Part shown: positions 16,460 through 25,229 of the stretch, in pieces
Numbering within the stretch: position 1 is the stretch's first letter
Layout of the letters: each line of letters starts with the position of its first letter
Assembly: GCF_011009555.1 (NCBI RefSeq)
Contig: NZ_QXHD01000001.1
Location: 1-64,000 of the forward strand
Direction: 5' to 3'
Origin: Adonisia turfae CCMR0081
Lineage (GTDB): Bacteria > Cyanobacteriota > Cyanobacteriia > Phormidesmidales > Phormidesmidaceae
DNA length: 64,000 nt
Notes under the pieces: generated by a model
The model's input: only the letters and a program-made list of their open reading frames with translations
Told to the model about the DNA's origin: nothing
The model's database searches: none
Position numbers and translations under genes: made by a program

Positions 16460-17059
16460 TCATCTGTTATCACACAGATCCTGACTAAGAAGCATTTCGC
16501 GTAATCGACGTACAGCTCTTGACTCACGCTTTCTTAGAGTCGGGATTTTTATAGAGAGCTGAGCAACCTCTAGGTAATAGTGCTGGATCTCTTTATAAGA
16601 CAATCCCCAGTAGAATCTAAGAGCAATAATCTCTTGATCAGTTTTTGAGAGACAAGATAGAGCAGATCTTACTGTCTGCACATTTTCATCTAACTCGATT
16701 TCCACAAATGGATCGGTGGTGAGAGGGCACGGCTCCTTGCTTTTATCCTTGAGTAGTCGAGTCTTCTTCTCACTTTTTACCATGTCATACATGATAAAAG
16801 TACAAACCCTACGTAGCCAAGCCTGTGTATTTCGAATTTCTTCAGAACTCTCCCCGATATAAGTAAGGCCACGTATCACAGCATTATTAATCAACTCGTG
16901 GGGATTCAGGTTTCGAATCTTTAGTTGTTTACCTACACGCTGTAAGTAATTCAGAAAGCTTTTGCCCTGGGAGTTTGACGGTTGCAAGATATAACTGACT
17001 TCGCTAAGAAATCGTGCTCTGAAAAATTCTATTTTGGTGGATCTCTTACATCTAGACAT
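16460..17059 (-). CDS. RNA polymerase sigma-70 family factor, paralogue 2
   Basis: A 199-residue paralogue of the sigma factor at 14708, collinear over its full length. The shared segment GKSFLNYLQRVGKQL is followed by IRNLNPHELI (region 2 start), NTQAWLRRVCTFIMYDMVK (region 2.4 area), and LSKTDQEIIALRFYWGLSYKEIQHYY (region 4 HTH). The C-terminal basic helix RESRAVRRLRE is conserved. The pair most likely arose by local duplication and now differs mainly in the linker and the C-terminus. It is the first gene of the minus-strand series 17059 to 14012. It is divergent from the STAND gene at 17674 across a 614-bp spacer rich in repeats, which may carry sigma- or repressor-dependent promoters. Confidence 0.88.
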   Translation of the reverse strand: MSRCKRSTKIEFFRARFLSEVSYILQPSNSQGKSFLNYLQRVGKQLKIRNLNPHELINNAVIRGLTYIGESSEEIRNTQAWLRRVCTFIMYDMVKSEKKTRLLKDKSKEPCPLTTDPFVEIELDENVQTVRSALSCLSKTDQEIIALRFYWGLSYKEIQHYYLEVAQLSIKIPTLRKRESRAVRRLREMLLSQDLCDNR

Positions 17060-17540
17060 GAGTTACCCCTCTTACCTCAAGTTATACGCTTTAGCAAAGC
17101 AAGCGATGAATCGTGATTAGACTCTTTAGCCAGAGTTGCTATTGTCTGCCTGAGATCAGTACGGTGAACAGGAACACACCGAATACAATAAGCCTGCAGC
17201 AGTGCATGAACACTAATCAACCTCGTCAGACCGCTAACTGTGACACGATACGAAGTATCATCCCGAGCAGTTAGGTTTTACCTCATTGCTTGGCAAGAAT
17301 AGCTTCGGGTCAGTGTAGTACTGATATATCCGATGTGTGCACTGCCCAAGATAATTAAAGAAACAATTGACAGTGCACAGGTCTATTCTTTTTAGGACCA
17401 TGCCATCTGTTTGTGCGAAGCACCCACAAAAGAGAGGCTTACAATTATATTGATCTACTGATAAGGGGTCAGACCACTCGTATAGTCAGTAGTTTTCATG
17501 GCTCAAAATGTAACTCCTGATACAATAAAATAACTTGATT
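17060..17540. other. intergenic region between sigma 2 and STAND gene
   Basis: No gene seen. A short hairpin GATACGAAGTATC lies near 17246-17258. The strongest signal in the spacer is the decameric repeat at 17541-17580, listed separately. Confidence 0.45.
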
Positions 17541-17580
17541 GTCAGTTTTTGTCAGTTTTTGTCAGAACTTATCAGTTTTT
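17541..17580 (+). repeat. tandem 10-bp repeats (GTCAGTTTTT)
   Basis: Four head-to-tail decamers: GTCAGTTTTT, GTCAGTTTTT, GTCAGAACTT, ATCAGTTTTT. More isolated TCAG motifs occur at 17586-17590 and 17604-17608. They lie 94-133 bp upstream of the STAND gene start. The repeat period equals one helical turn, so it could be a cooperative protein-binding array or a bent segment. Confidence 0.7.
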
Positions 17581-17673
17581 TTATGTTCAGTTCACTGACA
17601 CTTGTCAGAAATATCTCCCAATATTCCTGGTAAACTTTTCTAAATTCGGGGCAAAAAAGTCTACCAGGAAGCT

Positions 17674-20373
17674 ATGACATCGGAGGATGAGTTTAACGCA
17701 ATTCATAGAGCAATAGATGAAGAACTGGCTGCTCAAGGCAAAAGAAGGCTAACAGGAGCAGAAAGTTCTATACTCTGGCATTTTTTTAGTCAACCAGGTA
17801 TCGGATTCAAGCAAATTGCCAATGAAACCATATACACGTACGGTTCAATTCGTGATGCCGCCTATAAGCTATACACAAAAATCAAGATCATCACTGGCAA
17901 AGACGTTAAGCAGAATACCTGTGCTCGAGAAGCCAAGGCTTGGTACCAAAAACTTCAGGTGCTAGGTAATGTTGAAGTGCAAGGTCGTGAGAAAGAATTA
18001 AATACTCTCCTCTCTGATGTCAGAGAGCTTGGGCGTCACGTCATTTGTATTACTGGTGCTCCAAAGATTGGTAAAACTCAGCTAGCTATAGCACTGTGCC
18101 GACAGTTGTTAGAGACAGTTGAAGGACAGAAAAGTTTCGATGACTTTATTCGATGCCCTGTGTCATCACTAAAATCGGTTGAGGATCTTTGCAGATACAT
18201 AGATGATTCTCTGCCCACGGACATCAAAGTACCTCAGGGTAACGCTAACCTTGCGCTAACTCGTTTCCTCCATGAGCATCGTTATATATTACTGATTGAA
18301 CAGGGGGAAGTCCTGCATGATATTGATTCTCTGGAGGGCCATTTCAAATCAGAGTCTAGTTCTTATGAGCGCTGGTTAAGGGACTTGATGGACGCACCTG
18401 ATTTGAGAGGGTGCTTAATTTGGGTGAGTCGAGTACCACCAAGCTGCCTGCAGGAGATAAACGATTATGTCGTTCATCATCAATTGCAGACACTTACACA
18501 AACTGTCGCTTGCAATATCCTTATAGATAAAGGACTAGACAAACTACCACCCCAGGAACTCGAACACGTAGCAGACTTTTGTGGTAATAACCCAGGTGCT
18601 TTGAAAATTGCTGCCCATAAAATTAAAAATCGTTATGGGTATAGCGTTGCGGAATTCATAAACGATCCTTTAGATTCAGACGACGCAGGGGAGTATTCAT
18701 GGTACTCAGCTCTGGATAACATCAGCTCGAAGGAACGTTCTCTACTAGGTTGGTTACTGTTGTATCCTCATGAACGTGTAAAAGCGAGGGTAGATAGAGT
18801 CGGTCGTCGTCAATTACCCTTTAGTCAATTAGGACTAGTCATACAATCCCTGCAGAAGCGTGGTCTTATAGATATAGACGAAGATGGGTACTGCTTCATA
18901 CAGTCTCTTTGGCTACGTCATGTTGTTGCCAAGCACCTTGTTGAGCGATTAGGTAAGGTATTTGAGCGGGAAACAATAGCTACAGAGGATGTTCACAAAT
19001 TGAACCAGCATCCCCTAATCTCACCTCAAGCTCCAGCTTGGCAACGTCAGTGGCATCGCAAAAATATTCTTGGTCCTTTGGCGGAATACCTTATAGATAA
19101 GCTCAATCTATGGTCAAACGAATCACGAGCAGAAAAAATAAACTATATGTTGCAATTCCTTAAACGAGGAAGCATTAATCAGCCGCCTCTGCAGAATAAC
19201 TACGCTGCAGGCAACCTTATCAACATTGCTATCGAGCTGGGTATACCTCTCAAAGACCTAACTTTTGATGGACTGACCATTAGACATGCAGACTTGCGCT
19301 TGGCAAAGCTGAAGGGCGCAAACTTTGGTAATTGCAATACTAGAGGTACATCTTGGCCAGTAATTCTCAGAGAACCAGTTGTTTCAGCAATGTCTCCAGA
19401 CGGAAATACAGTTGCAGTCGGAGATAGTGAAGGCTGGATACTATGCTGGCAACGTGAGATAGAGACGTTTGTCCTCTATGATTTCGCACAAATTACGAAT
19501 TCCAATGAGCATCCTATGGCAATTACCCATATAGCGTTTGGGAATGAGAAAAATTTAGCAATCGCTGCAGATGGCTCGATCTATCGCTGGTTTTTATACC
19601 CAGAAGAAAAGCCAGAACTAATAGATTCCATCCCATCGCCGATTAGCAGTCTGGCATGTGGTGATATGGACTTCATTGCAATAGGGCTAGAAAATGGTTG
19701 TATTTGGGTCTGGAACAATATTAATGACAGCAAAAAGCTGCTAGCTCACCATCATATGAATGCAGTAGAAATTTTGGAATTCAACGCGGAAGCCACTCAG
19801 CTAGCTAGCGAAGGAGGTGGGGATCGTATTCTAGTCTGGGATCTCTTTGGGACGTCCGATGCACTTCAAAACAGCATTAACTTAGCTGACCACTACTATG
19901 GAATGAAATGGCAGCAAGACTCTATAGTAGTGGCCGGTTTAGTCAGAAATCGCAGCTGCCAAATTCGATCAACTGCAGGGAGCATAATTGAGCTTCCTTA
20001 TGATCCCCAAGGAATTACTGGGATATTATTCAGCGAAAATGGGAACTATTTGGCTGCTGGCATATCAGGTAAAGTTGAAATATGGAGCGTTCAACAGGAG
20101 TTACGCCTTTATCAAATACCCCTTGAAACAGACATTCGAATTTTAGCGCTCAGCAACGATGGTACATGGGTGCTAAAGATGAAAAGCAATAGTCCTGCAA
20201 TGGTTCAGCTTTGGTCTATCCCTACTGGAAAAATCTACTGGGAACAGACGGCAACCAGTGTTTTCAGACAAGCTTCGACATCTGACAATGAGGGCTACTT
20301 ACAGCTCAGTAATGACAGTGGTCCAACAGCTGTCGAGAAAGCATACTACGCCGCCCTTGGATTTACTGCTTGA
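17674..20373 (+). CDS. HTH (vMAP-type) - STAND NTPase - WD40 protein
   Basis: An 899-residue signalling protein. Residues 1-95 form a helical N-terminal domain resembling the HTH found in vWA-MoxR-associated (vMAP) cyanobacterial proteins (LTGAESSILWHFFSQPGIGFKQIA ... GSIRDAAYKLYTKIK). The NB-ARC/NACHT-like ATPase follows, with Walker A ITGAPKIGKTQLA (127-139) and a Walker B-like strand HRYILLIEQGEVL. There is a helical/winged region to about 530, a short pentapeptide-like patch (HADLRLAKLKGANF), then WD40-type repeats (about 560-880: SAMSPDGNTVAVGDSEGWILCW, ILEFNAEATQLASEGG). The likely role is as a sensor in which WD40 recognises a trigger and STAND oligomerises. An RBS AGGAAG precedes the ATG. 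Conserved effectors such as protease or TIR are absent from this chain. Confidence 0.85.
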   Translation: MTSEDEFNAIHRAIDEELAAQGKRRLTGAESSILWHFFSQPGIGFKQIANETIYTYGSIRDAAYKLYTKIKIITGKDVKQNTCAREAKAWYQKLQVLGNVEVQGREKELNTLLSDVRELGRHVICITGAPKIGKTQLAIALCRQLLETVEGQKSFDDFIRCPVSSLKSVEDLCRYIDDSLPTDIKVPQGNANLALTRFLHEHRYILLIEQGEVLHDIDSLEGHFKSESSSYERWLRDLMDAPDLRGCLIWVSRVPPSCLQEINDYVVHHQLQTLTQTVACNILIDKGLDKLPPQELEHVADFCGNNPGALKIAAHKIKNRYGYSVAEFINDPLDSDDAGEYSWYSALDNISSKERSLLGWLLLYPHERVKARVDRVGRRQLPFSQLGLVIQSLQKRGLIDIDEDGYCFIQSLWLRHVVAKHLVERLGKVFERETIATEDVHKLNQHPLISPQAPAWQRQWHRKNILGPLAEYLIDKLNLWSNESRAEKINYMLQFLKRGSINQPPLQNNYAAGNLINIAIELGIPLKDLTFDGLTIRHADLRLAKLKGANFGNCNTRGTSWPVILREPVVSAMSPDGNTVAVGDSEGWILCWQREIETFVLYDFAQITNSNEHPMAITHIAFGNEKNLAIAADGSIYRWFLYPEEKPELIDSIPSPISSLACGDMDFIAIGLENGCIWVWNNINDSKKLLAHHHMNAVEILEFNAEATQLASEGGGDRILVWDLFGTSDALQNSINLADHYYGMKWQQDSIVVAGLVRNRSCQIRSTAGSIIELPYDPQGITGILFSENGNYLAAGISGKVEIWSVQQELRLYQIPLETDIRILALSNDGTWVLKMKSNSPAMVQLWSIPTGKIYWEQTATSVFRQASTSDNEGYLQLSNDSGPTAVEKAYYAALGFTA

Positions 20374-20657
20374 AACATTAACTTATTTATCTTTATTCTG
20401 GGACCAGTTGCAAAAGCAGCACATATCTCACTTTCAACATTGGGATCATGATATTTTTACGGTTAAAGCTTTGAATTAATCAAGTTGATACGGAAAAACT
20501 TCGATTCTATGTAGATACTCGGAAGTGTGCTGGTATTTATTCGGGTGTTGAACCCTGATCTAACTTGTACTTTTCTGCTAAGAAGCTTGAACGCATAGCC
20601 CAATAAACCATAGAAGGATATGCAGCCATAGATAGGTTGGTGTAAGAGGTAAGTAAA

Positions 20658-21872
20658 ATGTTTAATGACGAGAGCTTCGCTCTCAAAGAACACATTTACT
20701 CATACGTCAAAGAATTAGCTGATTTAGAGCAGCCCTCTGAACAGAATCCTTGCGATGTATTCAAGTCTTTATTATGGGATCGCTGCAGCCCCGAGCGTCC
20801 AGATGTCGTAATGGCCTTGGATGGAGTTATTCAATCCGACGGTTTTAGAGGAGATAAAGGTCTTCAGTTCTTTAATCGTTGCTATTACACCATCTGTAAT
20901 ACATGGCATTACAAGGTAGAACGCAGAGCATACCTAGAAAAAGTAATCGGGGACTTGAAAAAGCTTCCTGAGCCAAGGGCTCATGATCCTCTAACACGCG
21001 ATCTACGGCGTCGATTTTATGCTTTCAAAGAAAGCGAGTACCAAGACTATCTGCTAAGGCAACTACGTCTGGGTGGATACGAAGAATTCGAACGAGTCAA
21101 TCGCCAGAAAAAAGGAACCATCAGCGACTATCTACCAGATTATTTTTGTCTATATCGTTCAACTACACAGACAAAAGATATCGACGAACTGGAAGGCAAC
21201 GTCGTCAATCCTGATACGAGCGATGAAGTCCGAAGTGGAATCCTTCAGAAACAGATGTTCAGGCTTCGAGAAACTTACCATGCCTTAGATGCCTATCGGC
21301 AAACAAAAATTAACCCAACACGCATTCCTGATCAAGAGTTTGCAAGGGCATGGAAGTTTTACCATCCAAACAGGCTAAACGGTTTTGGGGTCAGAGCAAA
21401 GAATTTTAAAGACAGTCTCAAACCCGAGATGACGTTTAGCGACAGTAGGTCCACAATTGTGGACTATTTAATGCAGCCAACGATGGATCTAACTATTCAG
21501 AAACGAATTCGTTATGGGATACAAAACGCATTTGATACATTCGTCACAGAAATTGGTCTCATAGGCGGCATGCTTATTCTGGCTTTTGAAAGAGCACTGG
21601 ATTCTATCTTTTTACCCGATTTCAACGACGCCAATATTATGAAATTCAGGTTGATGATCGAAAATATTGGCTCAATGCGAATGGTCAGCATTTTACTGAA
21701 CCTTGTTATGGGAGCCCCAATGGCACGCTTTAACCTTGAAAGAAAACTTGGCTATCTATACTGCCGTTACGAGGATCAAAAGCTCGAAGCAGAAGCATGG
21801 TTGGTTGACTTCCTTGAACATATCAATATGGCTTTGGCCATGAATGCACGGCAACTGCACTATCGCTTCTAA
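20658..21872 (+). CDS. hypothetical protein, possible partner of the STAND gene
   Basis: A 404-residue soluble, mostly alpha-helical protein of unknown function with many aromatic and charged residues (RCYYTICNTWHYKVERRAYLEKVI, about 80-105; RRRFYAFKESEYQDYLLRQLRLGGYEEFERV, about 120-150). A moderately hydrophobic segment (about 300-320, EIGLIGGMLILAFERA) may be a buried helix. It lies 284 bp downstream of the STAND/WD40 gene on the same strand. The RBS (AAGAGGTAAG) is convincing. It could be the adaptor or effector of the preceding STAND protein, but no catalytic motif is visible. Confidence 0.75.
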   Translation: MFNDESFALKEHIYSYVKELADLEQPSEQNPCDVFKSLLWDRCSPERPDVVMALDGVIQSDGFRGDKGLQFFNRCYYTICNTWHYKVERRAYLEKVIGDLKKLPEPRAHDPLTRDLRRRFYAFKESEYQDYLLRQLRLGGYEEFERVNRQKKGTISDYLPDYFCLYRSTTQTKDIDELEGNVVNPDTSDEVRSGILQKQMFRLRETYHALDAYRQTKINPTRIPDQEFARAWKFYHPNRLNGFGVRAKNFKDSLKPEMTFSDSRSTIVDYLMQPTMDLTIQKRIRYGIQNAFDTFVTEIGLIGGMLILAFERALDSIFLPDFNDANIMKFRLMIENIGSMRMVSILLNLVMGAPMARFNLERKLGYLYCRYEDQKLEAEAWLVDFLEHINMALAMNARQLHYRF

Positions 21873-22038
21873 CTTAGAGATAGGCTCCAGATGTAGTTAG
21901 TTACAAAAGCTTGAGAATTGAACTAGATGTAAGCTTTCGTGTTTACCGAACAGCTGAAGGTGTTTAAATTGGCGTCCTATTGCTACTACTTGATGTCAGG
22001 GGCATCTGGCAGCGGACAAGTAGTTGTGAGGGCAGACT

Positions 22039-22227
22039 ATGAGTCAGGATCAGGTTCAACAAATCCTAGAGAAAGCACCAATGATTGTAATTGGGTCTTT
22101 GCTGGGTGGTGTACTTATGTACACCTTAGGGCACGCTCCCCATTTCATTGACGTGAGTTGGGGACCGGAGGGCAGTCGCATCCAAATTGATAGTCGGTCA
22201 GGAAACTGGTGCGAGCTAGAAAAGTAG
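22039..22227 (+). CDS. small membrane protein
   Basis: A 62-residue protein with a GAGGG RBS just upstream of its ATG. One hydrophobic segment (about 14-35, APMIVIGSLLGGVLMYTLGHA) is followed by a short beta-rich tail (IDVSWGPEGSRIQIDSRSG). The tail pattern is reminiscent of small cyanobacterial membrane proteins of unknown function. A strong rho-independent terminator follows at 22264. Confidence 0.7.
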   Translation: MSQDQVQQILEKAPMIVIGSLLGGVLMYTLGHAPHFIDVSWGPEGSRIQIDSRSGNWCELEK

Positions 22228-22263
22228 AAGACGACCTCTGGTAACTAAAGCATAGGCATATTG

Positions 22264-22297
22264 AAGCCCGCATTCGAACGAATGCGGGCTTTTTTAG
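22264..22297 (+). terminator. rho-independent terminator
   Basis: Perfect 11-bp stem GCCCGCATTCG/CGAATGCGGGC with a 2-base loop, followed by six T. It is 40 bp past the small membrane-protein gene. Confidence 0.92.
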
Positions 22298-22358
22298 AAT
22301 ACTCATTATAGAAAACCTAGCAATCGTCAGAAATTACTGATTGAACCAGCCTTCTTCA

Positions 22359-22612
22359 TAGGACCAGCGGGGGCATCGGCGCGAAAACCTAGGGTTTTGA
22401 TACCTGTGCCTAGAAATGGACTATATCGCTATTTAGTCATGCTCTGGAACCCTTTATTTTTCGTTGAGCACCCTGAGTGAAACCGTTGAGACATGAAGGA
22501 TTAGTTGCGTCGCACCGCAAATATTCAAAAAATAATCATCTTTGAAATTCTTACTCAGAGGGAGTTTCAGGCGAAACCGAAGGTTTCTATTCAAATGCCC
22601 CCGCTGGTCCTC
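22359..22612. repeat. MITE-like element with inverted ends (dispersed repeat copies R2 and R3)
   Basis: The ends are inverted copies about 43 bp long: the left reads AGGACCAGCGGGGGCATC (from 22360) and the right, read on the minus strand from 22611, reads AGGACCAGCGGGGGCATT. Both continue through GAAAACCTNNGGTTT-like sequence. The 170-bp interior has a small TTGCG...CGCAA hairpin near 22503-22518. The interior is also recognisable, diverged, at 35527-35690. No transposase is encoded. Confidence 0.65.
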
Positions 22613-22723
22613 ATAGGAATCCTTTTTATCCAATATCTCTTCAAGATTGAGACGAGTAAGTCTTGGCGTAATATCTGAAGTGGATTGACGGTAAGTTGCT
22701 CTTTCTACAAAGCTTCTAGCCAT
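22454..22723 (-). CDS. hypothetical ORF running into the repeat element
   Basis: An 89-codon frame whose first 37 residues (MARSFVERATYRQSTSDITPR and following) look like a small charged protein. The remainder (from about EDQRGHLNRNLRF) is translated from the dispersed repeat. The likeliest reading is a small gene whose 3' end was replaced by repeat insertion. The RBS is poor. Confidence 0.35.
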   Translation of the reverse strand: MARSFVERATYRQSTSDITPRLTRLNLEEILDKKDSYEDQRGHLNRNLRFRLKLPLSKNFKDDYFLNICGATQLILHVSTVSLRVLNEK

Positions 22724-22927
22724 TTATTGGGTCACTTACTTACCTAAACAGATGATCGTATTATTATTTCTATTCGAGTTGAATGTAAAAAAAGCTTAGC
22801 CGTCACTGAACCTACTAGCCTATTGCCTACTTTTTGCCTATCTTTGAGCTCATTCTAGTGACTGGTTAACTAAGATGGGCTGAATATCGAACACAGCGCT
22901 TAGACAAAAATGAGGCTGCTGTAGTAA

Positions 22928-23362
22928 GTGCAATGCCCAATCTTTAGCTCTGACTTGGGCATGACACTTTCTCATGAAAAATGTGTAGCACTACTTGAAA
23001 AAATTCGCTGGAATAGTACCCCAAAATGTCCCTACTGTGGCTCCACAAAAAGCACTGCCATTCGGCAAGAACGTAGGCATCATTGTAACAACTGTTTTAA
23101 TTCGTATAGTGTGACTGTCGGTACAATATTTCACGGAAGCCGCGTACCACTGCATAAATGGTTCAAAGCTATCCATATGTACCTGGATAACTCCTTAACT
23201 CCTCGACGCTTAAGCGTTCGGGCTTTAGCTAAGGAAATTCATGTCAACAAGAATACAGCAGCTTCCATGTTGAAGCGAATGCGTTCTTGCCTCAGTAGCA
23301 AACCTGCATACCTAAAAGCTATTCTACGCATAGAGCTAGAGCCAAAAGATGAGTCTGAATAA
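22928..23362 (+). CDS. zinc-ribbon/HTH protein related to the IS1595 transposase N-terminus
   Basis: A 144-residue protein. A four-Cys zinc ribbon (CPYCGS ... HHCNNCFNSYS, about 35-60) is followed by VGTIFHGSRVPLHKWFKAIHMYL and an HTH (SVRALAKEIHVNKNTAASMLKRM, about 95-120). This order matches the DNA-binding N-terminal part of IS1595/ISXO2-type transposases, but the DDE catalytic domain is missing. The downstream frame encodes an unrelated membrane coiled-coil protein. It is either a truncated transposase or a domesticated DNA-binding protein. It overlaps the next gene by 14 bp, arguing for co-translation and against simple decay. Confidence 0.75.
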   Translation: MQCPIFSSDLGMTLSHEKCVALLEKIRWNSTPKCPYCGSTKSTAIRQERRHHCNNCFNSYSVTVGTIFHGSRVPLHKWFKAIHMYLDNSLTPRRLSVRALAKEIHVNKNTAASMLKRMRSCLSSKPAYLKAILRIELEPKDESE

Positions 23363-24185
23363 GTTAGCATCTCCTCCTAGAAAAAGATTTGACGTAGCAA
23401 GTGCAACAGTATTTTTAATTTTTATTGGCGTTGGCATCTTTGCACTTGGTTGGTTTATTGGCAGTATTACACAATCCAATCAAGACCTGAATCGAACTCA
23501 ACAGGTAGTACTATTCTCTTTAATTCCTACATTTGGCTCTTTAATTTTCACTTCAACTCAATTTATTGTTAAGGAAAATGCAAAGACTTTAGCGAAAAAT
23601 ATGATTGCTCAGAAAGAGCAAGAAATAAAGGAAATAGAGGATGATCTTCATAAGGTGAATATCATCGCCGAGGAAAGAAAAGAGATTATTTCAAAGGTGA
23701 AAGATTTTATTGATGACAACGAGGATCAACTCGTTAGCACAGAAAAATTGGATTCATTACGAGAAAAGCTAATAAACGAGATTAGAAAGATTGAAGAAGA
23801 GAAAAATGCTGTCAAGGAGATAATAGCTTGGCTATCTGACCATCAGAACAAGATGCAACTGGTTAAGGATGCATTCAGAGAAGTAGCAAGAGCAAACGCT
23901 ATCAGTTATTTCGACAGAAACCTTGTTATATCATTCAGGCAAGATTTGTATAGATGTCTTGTATGGCTCCAATCAAGCTTGGTTGAAGGCGTTGAACGCC
24001 AAGTCAGGATATCTGACTTAGCTAGCGCTATTGAGCTTCCACGAGGCATAGAAAACTATAAAGTTGCCCTACGTGCCATTGAAAAACATCCAGCCATCAC
24101 CAGCAGAATTAAAGATTCATACAGAATCCCTAAACTAATAGATCATTTGATTGTCGAACTTGATAGAGGTAGTATCCACACCTAA
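23349..24185 (+). CDS. two-TM coiled-coil membrane protein
   Basis: A 278-residue protein of unknown function. Two hydrophobic helices (about 18-40, VFLIFIGVGIFALGWFIGSI; about 52-72, VVLFSLIPTFGSLIF) form a hairpin. A long E/K-rich coiled coil follows (about 80-160), then a globular helical C-terminal domain (about 175-275). Its start lies inside the end of the zinc-ribbon gene (14-bp overlap). It is predicted to sit in the inner membrane with the coil in the cytoplasm. The architecture resembles membrane partners in conflict systems, but that is only an analogy. Confidence 0.7.
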   Translation: MSLNKLASPPRKRFDVASATVFLIFIGVGIFALGWFIGSITQSNQDLNRTQQVVLFSLIPTFGSLIFTSTQFIVKENAKTLAKNMIAQKEQEIKEIEDDLHKVNIIAEERKEIISKVKDFIDDNEDQLVSTEKLDSLREKLINEIRKIEEEKNAVKEIIAWLSDHQNKMQLVKDAFREVARANAISYFDRNLVISFRQDLYRCLVWLQSSLVEGVERQVRISDLASAIELPRGIENYKVALRAIEKHPAITSRIKDSYRIPKLIDHLIVELDRGSIHT

Positions 24186-24186
24186 A

Positions 24187-24528
24187 TTATGCTACCGATG
24201 GTGGATTATTCCCTCCTGGATACTGTTCTCCGTATATTGAGCGCAGCTCCTCGGGAGTAGGTGTAAACTCTTGGGCATTCAAATCAGGATAGACAGGACT
24301 CGTATGACCTACTTGATTTATCCTAGTCCTCTCTGTTTGAAGAGAATTAGCCATTTGGAAAAGCGTATTGTAGAGTTGCTGGTACATCGGCTCGGTAATG
24401 ATGCCTTGGGACCGACTGTAGTTAACGCATTCTCTAAGTTGATAGATTACGTTATCTGTCTCTTTCATTGCTAATAAGACCACTTGTGCTGTTGACAATT
24501 GGGCTCCTGACTCCATCGCTCTATTCAA
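24187..24528 (-). CDS. hypothetical helical protein
   Basis: A 113-residue protein, convergent with the coiled-coil gene (1 bp between stops). Residues 10-75 are amphipathic helices (STAQVVLLAMKETDNVIYQLRECV; QLYNTLFQMANSLQTERTRI) and the C-terminus is Pro-rich (FTPTPEELRSIYGEQYPGG). Function unknown. Confidence 0.55.
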   Translation of the reverse strand: MNRAMESGAQLSTAQVVLLAMKETDNVIYQLRECVNYSRSQGIITEPMYQQLYNTLFQMANSLQTERTRINQVGHTSPVYPDLNAQEFTPTPEELRSIYGEQYPGGNNPPSVA

Positions 24529-24869
24529 ACTCTACGGAAAGATAGTGCGATCATATCTGCAGTCATCGATATGGTCACTTCCTCCAATTAAGACAACAAC
24601 ATTCATCAATGAAACAGCATTACAAGGGAGTGCAGAAGCTACTAGATACTTCGACATGCTGATATTAATACAAATGTATTATAAATACAAGGCCCAATCT
24701 GGACCTGCAGAGTGGATAATGACCCTGCCGAGTTTCACTCCATTGCATCCGCTGGTCTAAATAAATCAGCCATGCATCAAAACAAAAAACGCCCAAACCA
24801 AAAGGCCAGGGCGTTTCTGAAATACTTTGCCAAGTTAGTACTAGACTCTAATAATACCGGGCTAACAAT
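24529..24869. other. intergenic region with a weak repeat copy (R7)
   Basis: No supportable gene: a 71-codon plus-strand frame here ends inside repeat-like sequence and lacks an RBS. On the minus strand, AGACCAGCGGATGCA (24744-24758) resembles box 1 of the dispersed repeat family, less well than the other copies. Confidence 0.4.
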
Positions 24870-25217
24870 CTACTCGGCTGAGAAAGCAGATGAGATCGCA
24901 CCCTCCAACTGAGCAATCGTCCGCGCCCTATTCGTATCGGCAATAGCCCTGGCCGACTCAGCTAACAGCACCGCTAATGTAGGGGGCTTCTTCGCAATAC
25001 TGGCCATATAGCCCAATGCCTTACAAAACGGATCATCAAGATTCGTTGCAGCCGCCACTCTTACACCATCGGCACTGCCTGCCTTAAATGCTGAGAGTGC
25101 TTGCTCCTGGGCATCAGTCCACGGTGCTCCAAGTTGCTCAAGGAATGTGGCTATCAGCGTATCGGTATCAACTTCAGCCACTGGCTTTAACGCAGGTTTT
25201 ATCGGGGTAGCAACCAT
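24870..25217 (-). CDS. hypothetical plasmid protein
   Basis: A 115-residue Ala-rich helical protein of unknown function. The central region reads LIATFLEQLGAPWTDAQEQALSAF, the C-terminal half is a run of helices (LAVLLAESARAIADTNRARTI). It follows the gene at 25230-25799 by 12 bp on the same strand, so the two form an operon. No motif is recognised. Confidence 0.65.
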   Translation of the reverse strand: MVATPIKPALKPVAEVDTDTLIATFLEQLGAPWTDAQEQALSAFKAGSADGVRVAAATNLDDPFCKALGYMASIAKKPPTLAVLLAESARAIADTNRARTIAQLEGAISSAFSAE

Positions 25218-25229
25218 TGAAAATGTCTC

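Noticed and set aside
24545-24760. 71-codon plus-strand frame
   Set aside because: No RBS, ends in repeat-like sequence and has no recognisable composition.
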